Part shown: positions 1-8,311 of the stretch, piece by piece
Layout of the letters: every line of letters starts with the position of its first letter
Numbering within the stretch: the first letter of the stretch is position 1
NCBI RefSeq assembly: GCF_014651615.1
Contig: NZ_BMXF01000002.1
Location: 799,629-863,628, forward strand
Direction of reading: 5' to 3'
DNA from: Persicitalea jodogahamensis
GTDB taxonomy: Bacteria; Bacteroidota; Bacteroidia; Cytophagales; Spirosomataceae
DNA: 64,000 nucleotides
Notes under the pieces: model-generated
Told to the model about the DNA's origin: nothing
Seen by the model: only the letters and a program-made list of their open reading frames with translations
Database searches by the model: none
Made by a program: the position numbers and the translations under genes

Positions 1-2313
1 CCGAATATAGCGGGGGAGGAGGGGTAGTTTTTCGCCCTGCACGATGGCGTCGCAGGCGGGCGAGAAGTTGTTGATATCGTCCGTGACGGCGAGGCCGACG
101 TCGCTCTGCTGTAGGGCTCCGGCGTCGTTCAAACCGTCGCCGACCATCAGGACGTGCCGGTTTTTTTCGCGTTGCAGCCTGGCAATGAAGTCGAGTTTTT
201 GTCCAGGGTTTTGTTCAAAAAACAATTGGGATTCGTTTTTGAACAATCCTCCCAGAAATGCCTGATCCGTAGGTTGGTCTCCTGAAAGGAGAAAAGTACG
301 GTAGCCTTCATTCTGCAGGGCCGTCAATGCCGGGGGCAGGCCGGGGCGGTACTTGGGGCGGATATCGAAATGACCGCGTAAATCACCGTCAACGGAGACG
401 TGCACGCGCGGAGGTTGTGTCAGAAGTTGTTTGGTGGTGAGTGATCTGCTTGTGATAACAGGATCACTAGCAGACAGCCTGTCACGCTGGCCGTTCGATA
501 TCCACTTTTTCGATCCAAGTCGTATTTCTTTCCGTCCCCACAAAGCGGCCAGGCCCGCGCCTTCTTTTTCCTCAAAATCAGTAAAAGCTTTCTTGCTCGA
601 AGAAGCCTCAGCCATTGACTTCACAATCAGGCGGCTCAGCGGGTGCGACGACTGCGCGGCCAGGGTTTTCACAATCGTTTTTTCCTCATGAGTCAAAGTC
701 TCACCCACAAACTGTACTTCTGCCTCATGGGGGAGCGTGACGGTCCCCGTCTTGTCAAAAACTACCGTATCAGTTTTGGCAAGGCGCTCGATGGCATCGG
801 CGTTTTTAAAGTAAAAACCGTGCTTTCCGAACAAGCTCAGCAGATTGGCATTTGTAAACGTAGATGACAACAAAAGTGCACATGGGCATGCCACCAGCAG
901 AATGGTAGTGAAGGCATTGAAGGCGGTACCCCATTCATTCTGCACTGCCCACACCGCAAAAGTGATCGCTGCCAGCAACAGCACCGCTGCCGAAAAATAT
1001 CGGTTGATACGCGAAGCAAGGGTTTTATTCTGATCCTCCTTTTTTTTGGTGAAGGCATCGTTATTCCAAAGCTGCGTCAGGTAGCTTTGAGAAACCCGAC
1101 GCACGATTTCCAACTCGACCGCGGGGCCGCACTGCCGTCCACCGGCGTAAAGCAGATCGCCCCGGCGGCGTTCCAGCGCGTCGGCCTCGCCCGAAACGAA
1201 ACTGTAATCGATCAGGGCCGCCGGACTCAGTAGCGTGGCGTCCGCCGGGATAAGTTCACGGTTACGTACCAGAATCCGGTCGCCGGGCTGCAAATCCTGC
1301 ACGGGACGCCGCGACTCGATGCCCTCGTTCATGACTGACACGGCAATAGGGAAATAGGATTTATAATCGCGGTCGAAGGCAATGTTCGCGTAGGTTCTAT
1401 CCTGAAAGTACCTCCCCAGAAGCATAAAGAATACGGCTCCGGCCAGCGAGTCAAAATAGCCTGGTCCGCTCTGCGTGGCGAGCTGATAGAGGCTGGTCAG
1501 AAACACCGAAATCAGCGCCAGTGCGATTGGCGCGTCAATGTTGAGGTATCGTCCCCGCAGGGCTTTCCAGGCCGAGATAAAAAACTCGGATGCGCTATAT
1601 AGAAACACAGGCAGCGCAAGTGCCAGGTTCAGCCCGCTAAACAGCAGGCGTAGTTGCTGATCTTCGAAACCCTGGCCGAGGTTGAAGTACTCCGGCAGGC
1701 TCAACATCATGATGTTGCCGAAGGCGAATCCAGCCACGCCGATTTTATAAAGTTTCTTTCGGCTCACCTGCTTGTGGGATCCTCCTCCTATCGCTGAGTG
1801 ATCCGTGTCATTCAGGCTCAGGTAAGGTTCGTAACCCAGCCGAGCCATGAGAGTGGCCAGTGCACTAAGCTTGATCTGGGTCGGATCGAGACTTATCCGG
1901 ACGGTTTTCTCCGGGAAGTTGACTACCGAACTTCCTACGCCCGGATGAAGGCGGTGAAGTTGCTCAAGCAGCCAAATGCACGATGAACAATGCATGCCTG
2001 GTACCGACCAGTTGACGCGCTCTTGTCGCCCGTCCGTGAATTCGAGCAGCTGTGCGCGGATTTCTTCAAAATCCAGGTGGTCGAACTTGCCCTGAAAGAT
2101 ATGCTCCTGCGGAGAGATACCCTTGCCGTCGGCGAATCCGTAATACTGACAAAGATCGTTTTCTTTCAGAAGGTCATAAACTGTCCGGCAGCCCGTACAA
2201 CAGAAGTCATGACCGTCGTGGACATAGTGCTCGTCCAGGCAGTTTTCACCACAATGGTAGCAGTCGACGTCTGCTTCAACGATCATATCTGGGTTTGACA
2301 CTTGCTTTTCCAT
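1..2313 (-). CDS. Copper-type P1B ATPase, FixI/CcoI-like (3' end cut off by window)
   Basis: This is a heavy-metal P-type ATPase of the inner membrane, open to base 1 (771 codons visible, no stop), so the C-terminus is missing. It starts at the ATG at 2311-2313. Residues 18-42 carry the Cys-rich N-terminal motif typical of FixI/CcoI (CYHCGENC, then FCCTGC), followed by an HMA domain with MHCSSC at 107-112. The membrane ion site ACPCAL lies near residue 475, the actuator loop reads VSGEAD, the phosphorylation motif DKTGTVT is near 520, and GDGLND is near 722. In this family the enzyme exports copper needed to assemble cbb3 oxidase, usually next to ccoS/ccoN, which would lie beyond the left edge. 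Membership of the CPC-type copper ATPases is secure; the CcoI assignment rests on the N-terminal Cys-rich domain. Confidence 0.93.
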   Translation of the reverse strand, partial: MEKQVSNPDMIVEADVDCYHCGENCLDEHYVHDGHDFCCTGCRTVYDLLKENDLCQYYGFADGKGISPQEHIFQGKFDHLDFEEIRAQLLEFTDGRQERVNWSVPGMHCSSCIWLLEQLHRLHPGVGSSVVNFPEKTVRISLDPTQIKLSALATLMARLGYEPYLSLNDTDHSAIGGGSHKQVSRKKLYKIGVAGFAFGNIMMLSLPEYFNLGQGFEDQQLRLLFSGLNLALALPVFLYSASEFFISAWKALRGRYLNIDAPIALALISVFLTSLYQLATQSGPGYFDSLAGAVFFMLLGRYFQDRTYANIAFDRDYKSYFPIAVSVMNEGIESRRPVQDLQPGDRILVRNRELIPADATLLSPAALIDYSFVSGEADALERRRGDLLYAGGRQCGPAVELEIVRRVSQSYLTQLWNNDAFTKKKEDQNKTLASRINRYFSAAVLLLAAITFAVWAVQNEWGTAFNAFTTILLVACPCALLLSSTFTNANLLSLFGKHGFYFKNADAIERLAKTDTVVFDKTGTVTLPHEAEVQFVGETLTHEEKTIVKTLAAQSSHPLSRLIVKSMAEASSSKKAFTDFEEKEGAGLAALWGRKEIRLGSKKWISNGQRDRLSASDPVITSRSLTTKQLLTQPPRVHVSVDGDLRGHFDIRPKYRPGLPPALTALQNEGYRTFLLSGDQPTDQAFLGGLFKNESQLFFEQNPGQKLDFIARLQREKNRHVLMVGDGLNDAGALQQSDVGLAVTDDINNFSPACDAIVQGEKLPLLPRYIR

Positions 2314-2501
2314 CGGGGGCGTTCTGGCGGAGTGTTTCAAATAAACCTCAAAAGTCGGGATAGACTTCGGGCGAAAGGATGACCTTGCCTCATTGGTAAA
2401 GATGACCTTCGTCAGTTACCGTTTAATAAAATTGCGAGCATCTGAGTAGCTAATTGATTAATTTTAAGAAAGTTATCAGAGGGTCTATAAATCGTACACC
2501 T

Positions 2502-3134
2502 ATGAAAAAGGCCATTGATTTTTCGCTGCTGTTCCTCGTAATGATCACTTTTTCCTGTAAAAACGGTGGACAGAATAAGGTTGAACCCAACCAATTTTCA
2601 GAAAAAGTACTGGATATTGCCTCCCAGAAAATTATCGATGATCTGCGGGCGCAGGGGATGACGATCAATGCGGGTACTGAGGAGCCTTTGGTAAAAGGCG
2701 TTTTCCAGACGAATTCTCTGGTATTTGTAAAAGACTGGGCAGCAAGTACCCCTTCCAGGGTTGGTACAAAGGCGGCTGAGACCAAACTGCAGGTCGTTTC
2801 TTTTGACACGTTCGATTCGACGGATCACGAGGCTGTCGATTTGTATTTCAAGCAGGCAACAAGCTCCGGTTTTGCGCTGTGGAAGGGGAAGGTATCGGGG
2901 AGCGGAAACAAGTTTACGGCCTTTACGGAAGATCTTGTGCAGTACAGCGGTCTCACCTCGGTTATGTTGGTGATAGCCATTTCGGGTGAAGTAACCAGCG
3001 AGGGCATCAAAGACTACCAGTTTGCGCAGTACGTCAAAGAAATCAGGAACGATCCCAACAAACTTTTTTCAGTGGGCTCCACAGTCATTTTAAAAGAGGA
3101 AGATGGTTTTGCAGAAAAGACCAGCGTTTTTTAA
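2502..3134 (+). CDS. Hypothetical lipoprotein
   Basis: A 210-residue protein of unrecognised family. The ATG at 2502 is preferred over an in-frame ATG at 2454 because it gives a compact lipoprotein signal peptide: a Lys pair, a hydrophobic core and a lipobox ending ITFSC with the acylated Cys at residue 19. The mature part is soluble and mixed alpha/beta in character, with no membrane segment and no motif I can name. It is divergent from the P-type ATPase gene with about 190 bp between the starts. The stop codon is directly fused to an AAGTACC motif. Export and lipid anchoring are inferred from the lipobox; function is unknown. Confidence 0.75.
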   Translation: MKKAIDFSLLFLVMITFSCKNGGQNKVEPNQFSEKVLDIASQKIIDDLRAQGMTINAGTEEPLVKGVFQTNSLVFVKDWAASTPSRVGTKAAETKLQVVSFDTFDSTDHEAVDLYFKQATSSGFALWKGKVSGSGNKFTAFTEDLVQYSGLTSVMLVIAISGEVTSEGIKDYQFAQYVKEIRNDPNKLFSVGSTVILKEEDGFAEKTSVF

Positions 3135-3255
3135 GTACCCTACTACTCCTGTTTATCAGAAAGAGTACCACATGTTACCTTAAATGGTCATGCGAAGTAC
3201 CATTAAATTTCCCAAAATCTGGTAATGGTTGGTCAACTCAGGATCAGGAAATACT

Positions 3256-3405
3256 ATGATGGTTCGTCGGAAACTACGAGGGTTTTTTGGCGGGATTCTA
3301 TCTTCGCATACATTACAAAAACTACCATCCACTCAGGCAGTGAGCCGTCAGGCATTCAGGGGTACTTTACAAAGCTATGCTATTTCGGGGGCGCAAAAAT
3401 TGTAA
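3256..3405 (+). CDS. Possible 49-residue basic small protein (doubtful)
   Basis: A small ORF with a double ATG start (MMVRRKLRGFF...) and a TAA stop at 3403-3405. The predicted peptide is strongly basic at the N-terminus and contains no family motif I recognise. It lies in a 748-bp gap that holds no convincing gene. An overlapping ORF in another frame (3225-3452) is equally unsupported. It may be chance. Confidence 0.15.
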   Translation: MMVRRKLRGFFGGILSSHTLQKLPSTQAVSRQAFRGTLQSYAISGAQKL

Positions 3406-3619
3406 TAATTACCTCCTGTCAGACCGGAAGATCTATAGAGGGCGGAAGGTAACCTCATAATTAACTTCCGTTTGATAATTTATTCCAGATTGTCAACCAT
3501 CCAGGCTACTATTTAACATAATTTAGCGTTATACGATAGTTGCGAAATTTCGCTGTTTGGTGATTTATCTAGCATGATTATTGTATTTATTAGTAAAATT
3601 TATATAAACGAACGATAGG

Positions 3620-3727
3620 ATGAGAAACATTTTCTGGTTAGTTCCAGTGGCCGTGGCAGTGAGTACCGCAGCGCTGTGGAAGCGAAAACAGCGGTTATTT
3701 GCGGGATCGGACCACCTCTGGATTTGA
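3620..3727 (+). CDS. Possible 35-residue membrane peptide (doubtful)
   Basis: An ATG at 3620 opens a 35-codon ORF starting MRNIFWLVPVAVAV, that is, one hydrophobic segment followed by a Lys/Arg-rich tail (WKRKQR). This is the layout of a small single-pass membrane peptide. The AT-rich 120 bp upstream could hold a promoter, and a strong hairpin terminator lies about 85 bp downstream at 3811-3854. There is no homology that I recognise, so it could equally be the remnant of a longer gene. Confidence 0.25.
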   Translation: MRNIFWLVPVAVAVSTAALWKRKQRLFAGSDHLWI

Positions 3728-3810
3728 AGAGTGGAGTAGGGGCGCGAGTTAGTGAGCGGTTTTCGTGTTCCTTACGGTGGTACTTCCCAAGGTTAGGAAG
3801 GCTGGACAAC

Positions 3811-3854
3811 AAAAAAGCGAGTGGCTGATATGAAAATCAGCCACTCGCTTTTTT
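3811..3854. terminator. Bidirectional intrinsic terminator
   Basis: A perfect 19-bp inverted repeat (AAAAAAGCGAGTGGCTGAT on the left arm) surrounds a 6-base loop, so each strand has a stem followed by a T run. It sits 28 bp past the stop of the minus-strand thioredoxin gene and can also stop plus-strand transcription from the gap. Confidence 0.88.
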
Positions 3855-3882
3855 GTGATAACTAACCGCTGGGATTCTGAAT

Positions 3883-4434
3883 CTACATCGCCAGCTGCTC
3901 ATCAATGAACTTAAAAATCTGCGGGTCGTTCCAGTTGACCGCCCCAACCTGCTCGGCCAGAACCTGACCATTCCTGACCATGTACGTGCGCGGAATGGCG
4001 TTGCCGCTCAGTGGTCCGGGATAGTCACCATTGAGCAGGTAAAAGGGAAGCTCATAGTTTTTCTTCTGAAGAAAGTTCTGAACCGTGGCCGGCGCTTCGT
4101 CCGACACGATGTAGAAGGCCATCTTGGGATTGTCCCTGTATCGCTCATACAGGCTCTGGATGCTTGGCATTTCGGCATTGCATGGGCCGCACCAGGTAGC
4201 CCACACGTTAATAAAGGTCAGCTTCGAGGTGTCCATCGCTACCATGTTTCCTTTCAGATCGCTCAGCGTCAGATATACAGAATTGGGATCGTTGGCCGAA
4301 GCTGGTGAGTCGGCAACTGATTCCATCGCCACTTCACTGTCAGTAGAAGGAGTATCTCGCAAGCTCAGGTATATTGCAGCTGAACCTACCGCTGCGGCCA
4401 GTGCGATAAAGGAATATTTAAGAGCAGGTTTCAT
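3883..4434 (-). CDS. TlpA/ResA-like thiol-disulfide oxidoreductase
   Basis: A 183-residue periplasm-facing thioredoxin-fold protein. The ATG at 4432-4434 (MKPALKYSF...) is chosen over an upstream in-frame ATG because it starts directly before a signal anchor (residues 6-24). The thioredoxin domain covers roughly residues 52-180, with the redox motif WCGPC (Cys82, Cys85) and the cis-Pro context AIPRTYM. Proteins of the TlpA/ResA/AhpC-TSA group reduce periplasmic disulfides, for example on apocytochrome c or copper-binding proteins. Nothing nearby fixes the partner, though a copper P-type ATPase lies 1.6 kb away. It is transcribed towards the strong terminator at 3811-3854. Confidence 0.88.
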   Translation of the reverse strand: MKPALKYSFIALAAAVGSAAIYLSLRDTPSTDSEVAMESVADSPASANDPNSVYLTLSDLKGNMVAMDTSKLTFINVWATWCGPCNAEMPSIQSLYERYRDNPKMAFYIVSDEAPATVQNFLQKKNYELPFYLLNGDYPGPLSGNAIPRTYMVRNGQVLAEQVGAVNWNDPQIFKFIDEQLAM

Positions 4435-4716
4435 ATGTTTTAGAATTTGGTTTTTTTGAAGGTTGGATAGGGGAGGCACAACAGCCCCGGATGGAAGACG
4501 CCCACGTCGTTACAAACTAACGAATCTCCGTTGTAAACTCAAACCCTGCCGGAAACATTCAAATAGAATCCGGTAACCCAATACCCCTGTTACCAATCTG
4601 TTTTCCAGTCCATGGCGCCGGAATTGACACAAAATTAAAGGTTAAACTTTGTCCCTCCGTTCGAATTTCAATACTTTTATGGCTTGTTATATATCACTAA
4701 AATAACCCTACTCTTA

Positions 4717-6063
4717 ATGAAAAAACTTTTTGCGTGTTTGATGATGATGGCCCTCTTTGTGGGTGGGATGAGTGAAGCAGTTGCCCAGCGGTCGGCGGCG
4801 GAGTTTTTTGAAGAAGGCAACACCAAAGCACGCGGCGGTGATTTTGCGGGAGCCTTGCAATCTTACAGTGCGGTTCTCGCCATGAATCCTGATCATGCGC
4901 CTAGTTATTTTAATAGGGGCCTGGCCAAAGCCAACCTTAAAGACCACCGCGGCGCGATCCTGGATTACGACCGGGCCATCGAGTTGAACGGCAAGGAGGC
5001 CCTTTACTACCAGAGTCGGGGCGTGAGTAAGAGCATGCAGGATGATAACCGTGCTGCGATTCAGGACTACACCCGGGCCATTGAGTTAAATCCCGACGAT
5101 GCCAAGTCGTATTACAATCGCGGCGTAAGCCGGGCAAAAATTGACAACGAGCGCGGTGCCTTACAGGATTATAATAAGGCGATAACTGTCGATCCCAATG
5201 ATGTATTGGCGCTATATGCCCGCGGTACCTGTAAGCAAAAGCTGGAAGATTACGCGGGTTCACTGGCCGACTTCTCGCGGGTCATCGATCTCAGCCCCAA
5301 GCGGGCGGGAGCCTACGCCGGGCGTGGCTATGCTAAAATCAAACTGGGTGACTACAAAGGTGCTATCGCCGATTATACCCAAGCTATCGGCATGAGTCCC
5401 GAAGATGGTGCATCATACAGCAACCGGGGCTTTGCCAAAGCAAAAGTGGACGATTTTGCCGGTGCCGTCACTGATTATAACCGTGCCCTGCAAGTGAACC
5501 CCGGTGACTATGAATCGTTCTACGGCCGGGGATTTGCCAAAAGCAAACTGGGCGATCAGAAATCTGCCATCCAGGATCTTGACCGGGCTGTGGAACTCAA
5601 TAACTCATATACCACCGATGCGAAAAAACTGGTGTATATGGGTCCCATTAACCGGGGAACGCTGGACAAACTACGCAGCGTTGTGCAGGAGAGTATCAAG
5701 ATCAACGAATTGTCGCCCGAGCGGGCCGAGGCTTACTTCATCCGTGGCTTGGCCAAGAATAAAAGCGGCGACAGCAAAGGCGCCATTGCCGATTTGAACA
5801 GCTCCATTGCCCTGAACCCCACTTTTGCCGAAGCGTACTTTACGCGTGGCTTGGTTCATTCTTCCATTGGCTCCCAGATGGAAGCCATTCTGGACTGCAG
5901 CAGTGCAATCAAGATTAACCCCACTTACTCGGAAGCTTATTACGTGCGCGGAATCATTAAGCACAGCCTGGGCGATGTCAATGGCGGCTGCCTGGACCTG
6001 AGTAAATCCGGTGAGCTTGGTTATACGCCTGCGTACAAAGTGATTAGCGATTATTGTAATTAG
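4717..6063 (+). CDS. Secreted tetratricopeptide-repeat protein
   Basis: A 448-residue protein starting at the ATG at 4717, which gives a clean Sec signal peptide (MKKLFACLMMMALF..., cleavage near AVA-Q at about residue 23). Almost all of the mature chain is TPR: about eleven to twelve 34-residue units with the repeating pattern A..YYNRGVSKAKLGD..GAI.DYTRAIELNP. The array is interrupted at about residues 300-330 by a non-canonical linker before the last three to four units. TPR arrays bind proteins; the signal peptide places this one in the periplasm or outer membrane. It is monocistronic, with a terminator 43 bp downstream. The binding partner cannot be inferred. Confidence 0.88.
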   Translation: MKKLFACLMMMALFVGGMSEAVAQRSAAEFFEEGNTKARGGDFAGALQSYSAVLAMNPDHAPSYFNRGLAKANLKDHRGAILDYDRAIELNGKEALYYQSRGVSKSMQDDNRAAIQDYTRAIELNPDDAKSYYNRGVSRAKIDNERGALQDYNKAITVDPNDVLALYARGTCKQKLEDYAGSLADFSRVIDLSPKRAGAYAGRGYAKIKLGDYKGAIADYTQAIGMSPEDGASYSNRGFAKAKVDDFAGAVTDYNRALQVNPGDYESFYGRGFAKSKLGDQKSAIQDLDRAVELNNSYTTDAKKLVYMGPINRGTLDKLRSVVQESIKINELSPERAEAYFIRGLAKNKSGDSKGAIADLNSSIALNPTFAEAYFTRGLVHSSIGSQMEAILDCSSAIKINPTYSEAYYVRGIIKHSLGDVNGGCLDLSKSGELGYTPAYKVISDYCN

Positions 6064-6105
6064 GCTTGGGTACTTTAAATTTCAGATTATCTTAGCTTGA
6101 TTGTT

Positions 6106-6140
6106 AAGCCGTTGCAAAATTCGTTTTGCAACGGCTTTTT
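6106..6140. terminator. Intrinsic terminator after the TPR gene
   Basis: A 14-bp perfect stem (AAGCCGTTGCAAAA pairing across a TTCG loop) is followed by a T run on the plus strand. It lies between the convergent TPR and alpha/beta hydrolase genes, and the A-rich left arm allows it to serve both strands. Confidence 0.85.
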
Positions 6141-6205
6141 ACTTTTCAACTGCGCCCAGTGGTACTTTTGCAAAGAACCAGTCATTGAACGGGCAAAATT
6201 TGTCG

Positions 6206-7018
6206 TTATTTCAGAAGTAGTTGAATCCCTGAGCGAATAATATCGGGGTCGGACCAGGGGATGAAATGGTTCATGGATTTTTTGCGAATCATGGTCAACG
6301 GGACACGACCTTCTAGTTTCTTCTCGATGTAGTCGGCATTTTCGGCGGGCACCAGTACATCGCTGCCCCCCTGAATCACAACTACCGGGCACTTGACCTT
6401 GTCCCAGGAATCCGCCATCTTTTTCAATTCTTTTTTCAGGGGCAACAACTCGTCATTACTGGACTCAAAAGAGCGGGGAATGAACCAGCGCACGGGCGGA
6501 GCTCCCAAAATGTAGCGGTACCAGTTGGTCGGCTCCAGCTCCGGCGAGACCGAGGCCGCCGCCAGTACCAACCCCCGCACGTACTCAGGGTGAGCCATCG
6601 CGAAGCGAACCACGATGGGGCCGCCCAGGGAATGGCCGACCAGAATCACTTTTTGATTTTGGTACTTCATGATGGGTAAAAGCGCCTCCACCTGATCAGC
6701 CAGCGTTTTCACGGCCATGTCGCCACTTTCTCCAAAACCGGGCCGATCTACCGACAGCAGGTAGGCTTTTTTTTGCAGGACCGAGTCTTTCAGGAAACCG
6801 CTGTAATTGTCCCACTCACCGGGTGAGCCATGAACAAAAAGGACGGGCGGCAGGGTAGAATCACCGACTGCTACGAAGTGCATTTCGCCCTGACGCGAAT
6901 GATAGTACTTATGAACTGCCGGGAGCTTACTACCCGCCATCGGATCCTCGGTTTTGAAGGTAGTACAGCCTTGTAAAAAACAAAGAATCATGGCAATTGC
7001 GCCCCCTAACTTTTTCAT
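6206..7018 (-). CDS. Lipoprotein alpha/beta hydrolase
   Basis: A 270-residue serine hydrolase of the alpha/beta fold. The signal peptide ends in a lipobox (LQGC, Cys18), so the enzyme is probably anchored to a membrane. The oxyanion-hole motif is HGSPGEW (63-69). The nucleophile elbow is GHSLGG with Ser130, the acid is Asp220 in GGSDVLVP, and the base is His251 in MNHF, so the triad looks complete and in order. Length is normal for the family. Substrate cannot be predicted from sequence; esters or lactones are typical. It is divergent from hemW with 68 bp between start codons. Confidence 0.88.
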   Translation of the reverse strand: MKKLGGAIAMILCFLQGCTTFKTEDPMAGSKLPAVHKYYHSRQGEMHFVAVGDSTLPPVLFVHGSPGEWDNYSGFLKDSVLQKKAYLLSVDRPGFGESGDMAVKTLADQVEALLPIMKYQNQKVILVGHSLGGPIVVRFAMAHPEYVRGLVLAAASVSPELEPTNWYRYILGAPPVRWFIPRSFESSNDELLPLKKELKKMADSWDKVKCPVVVIQGGSDVLVPAENADYIEKKLEGRVPLTMIRKKSMNHFIPWSDPDIIRSGIQLLLK

Positions 7019-7086
7019 TCTGCGAATGTAGTTAATTTTGCAAAACTCCTCGCGGCGGTCTTCGCCCTCTCCTAAATCCTTTTCTG

Positions 7087-8226
7087 ATGCACCTGTATCT
7101 GCACATTCCCTTTTGCCGTCAAGCCTGCCATTACTGTGATTTTCATTTCAGTATGTCCTTGCGGAACAAAGGGAAAATTGTGCGGGCAATGATCCGGGAG
7201 TTGAAGCTGCAGCGTGATTACCTTCCCTCGGACGATCTCCATACCATTTATTTTGGCGGAGGTACTCCTTCGTTGCTCAGTGAAAAGGAACTGGCTTTCC
7301 TGATGGATGCCATCAAGAAGCAATTTCATCTCAAACCAGATGCCGAAATCACCCTGGAAGCCAATCCTGACGATCTCACAGAGGACACTCTCGCCACGTT
7401 GGCCGATCAGGGGATCAACCGCCTCAGCATAGGAATTCAGACGTTCCACGATCCGCACCTGCGATTTATGAACCGGCTTCACACTGCATCGGAAGCCGAA
7501 GAAAGCGTCAGGCGGGCTCAGGATGCCGGAATCACCAATATCTCTGTGGATCTTATCTATGCCATTCCCGCCGAGAACGACGATATCCTGTTGAGTGATA
7601 TTGAAAAAGCGCTGGCGCTGGGTGTCGAGCACATCTCGGCCTATTGCCTGACGGTGGAGCCTAAAACGGCATTCGGGAATTGGACCAAAACTGGAAAGAT
7701 GGCACCTATCGAAGACGAATTTGCGGCCCGACAGTTCGAGGTGTTGATCAGCAAGTTGCAGGAGGGGGGATTTGAGCAGTACGAAATTTCGAACTTTGCC
7801 AGAAATCAGAAATACAGTCGCCACAATAGTGCCTACTGGCAGAGGCGCCCTTACCTCGGGGTTGGCCCCAGCGCGCACTCTTATAATGGAGCAAGTCGTC
7901 AGTACAATGTGAGCAACAACGCAAAATATCTGGAATCGATCAAAAACAGGGTATTGCCCATAACCGTGGAAATCCTGAGCATGGAAGACCAGGTAAACGA
8001 ATACCTGCTCACCGGTCTGCGAACCAAGTGGGGCTGTCGGCTGGAGCTGTTACAGGAGCTTTCGGGGGGTAGTTTTCTGATGAAAACGGGAGAAGAGATT
8101 TTTCGCCTCAACGAAATCGGTTGGCTGCACTCCCGCGATGGCCTTTTGTTGCTTACGGAAAAAGGGAAGCTTTTTGCGGATCAGGTGGCGAGTCGGCTCT
8201 TTTTGGAGCAAACGAAAAAGGGTTGA
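7087..8226 (+). CDS. hemW: Radical SAM heme chaperone HemW
   Basis: A 379-residue radical S-adenosylmethionine protein. The N-terminus YLHIPFCRQACHYCDF carries the 4Fe-4S ligands Cys10, Cys14 and Cys17 in CxxxCxxC spacing. It is followed by the family-typical FGGGTPSLL, EANPDDLT and RLSIGIQTF segments and a C-terminal HemN-like domain (YLGVGPSAHSY and the wing-type region after residue 290). HemW is often annotated as oxygen-independent coproporphyrinogen oxidase, but it lacks the extra N-terminal Cys of true HemN and is known to insert heme into target proteins. It is divergent from a hydrolase gene and convergent with the DUF6807 gene across a shared terminator. Confidence 0.93.
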   Translation: MHLYLHIPFCRQACHYCDFHFSMSLRNKGKIVRAMIRELKLQRDYLPSDDLHTIYFGGGTPSLLSEKELAFLMDAIKKQFHLKPDAEITLEANPDDLTEDTLATLADQGINRLSIGIQTFHDPHLRFMNRLHTASEAEESVRRAQDAGITNISVDLIYAIPAENDDILLSDIEKALALGVEHISAYCLTVEPKTAFGNWTKTGKMAPIEDEFAARQFEVLISKLQEGGFEQYEISNFARNQKYSRHNSAYWQRRPYLGVGPSAHSYNGASRQYNVSNNAKYLESIKNRVLPITVEILSMEDQVNEYLLTGLRTKWGCRLELLQELSGGSFLMKTGEEIFRLNEIGWLHSRDGLLLLTEKGKLFADQVASRLFLEQTKKG

Positions 8227-8232
8227 ATAGTC

Positions 8233-8278
8233 AACGGCGTTTTCCGAACTCTCCTTTTGAGATCGAAAAACGCCGTTT
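8233..8278. terminator. Terminator between hemW and the DUF6807 gene
   Basis: Arms AACGGCGTTTTC and GAAAAACGCCGTT form a long stem with one bulged base, and an inner CTC/GAG pairing extends it. The hairpin lies between convergent genes and can end transcription from either side. Confidence 0.7.
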
Positions 8279-8311
8279 AACCTTTACCCGTTAATCCAAG
8301 AAGATCAAGGG

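Larger units (their letters stand above)
3135..3882. other. 748-bp gap with no convincing gene
   Basis: This stretch separates the lipoprotein gene from the convergent thioredoxin gene. It contains two doubtful small ORFs, six copies of AGTACC/GGTACT (3134-3139, 3164-3169, 3196-3201, 3361-3366, 3662-3667, 3779-3784) and a bidirectional terminator at its right end. I see no tRNA-like cloverleaf, no transposase remnant and no repeat array. Confidence 0.6.

Noticed and set aside
4650-4670. GTTCGAAT near 4659 considered as a tRNA T-arm
   Set aside because: No acceptor, D-arm or anticodon arm can be folded around it.
7072-7878. 268-codon antisense ORF within hemW
   Set aside because: The plus strand encodes an intact HemW with all motifs. 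The antisense product has no recognisable features.
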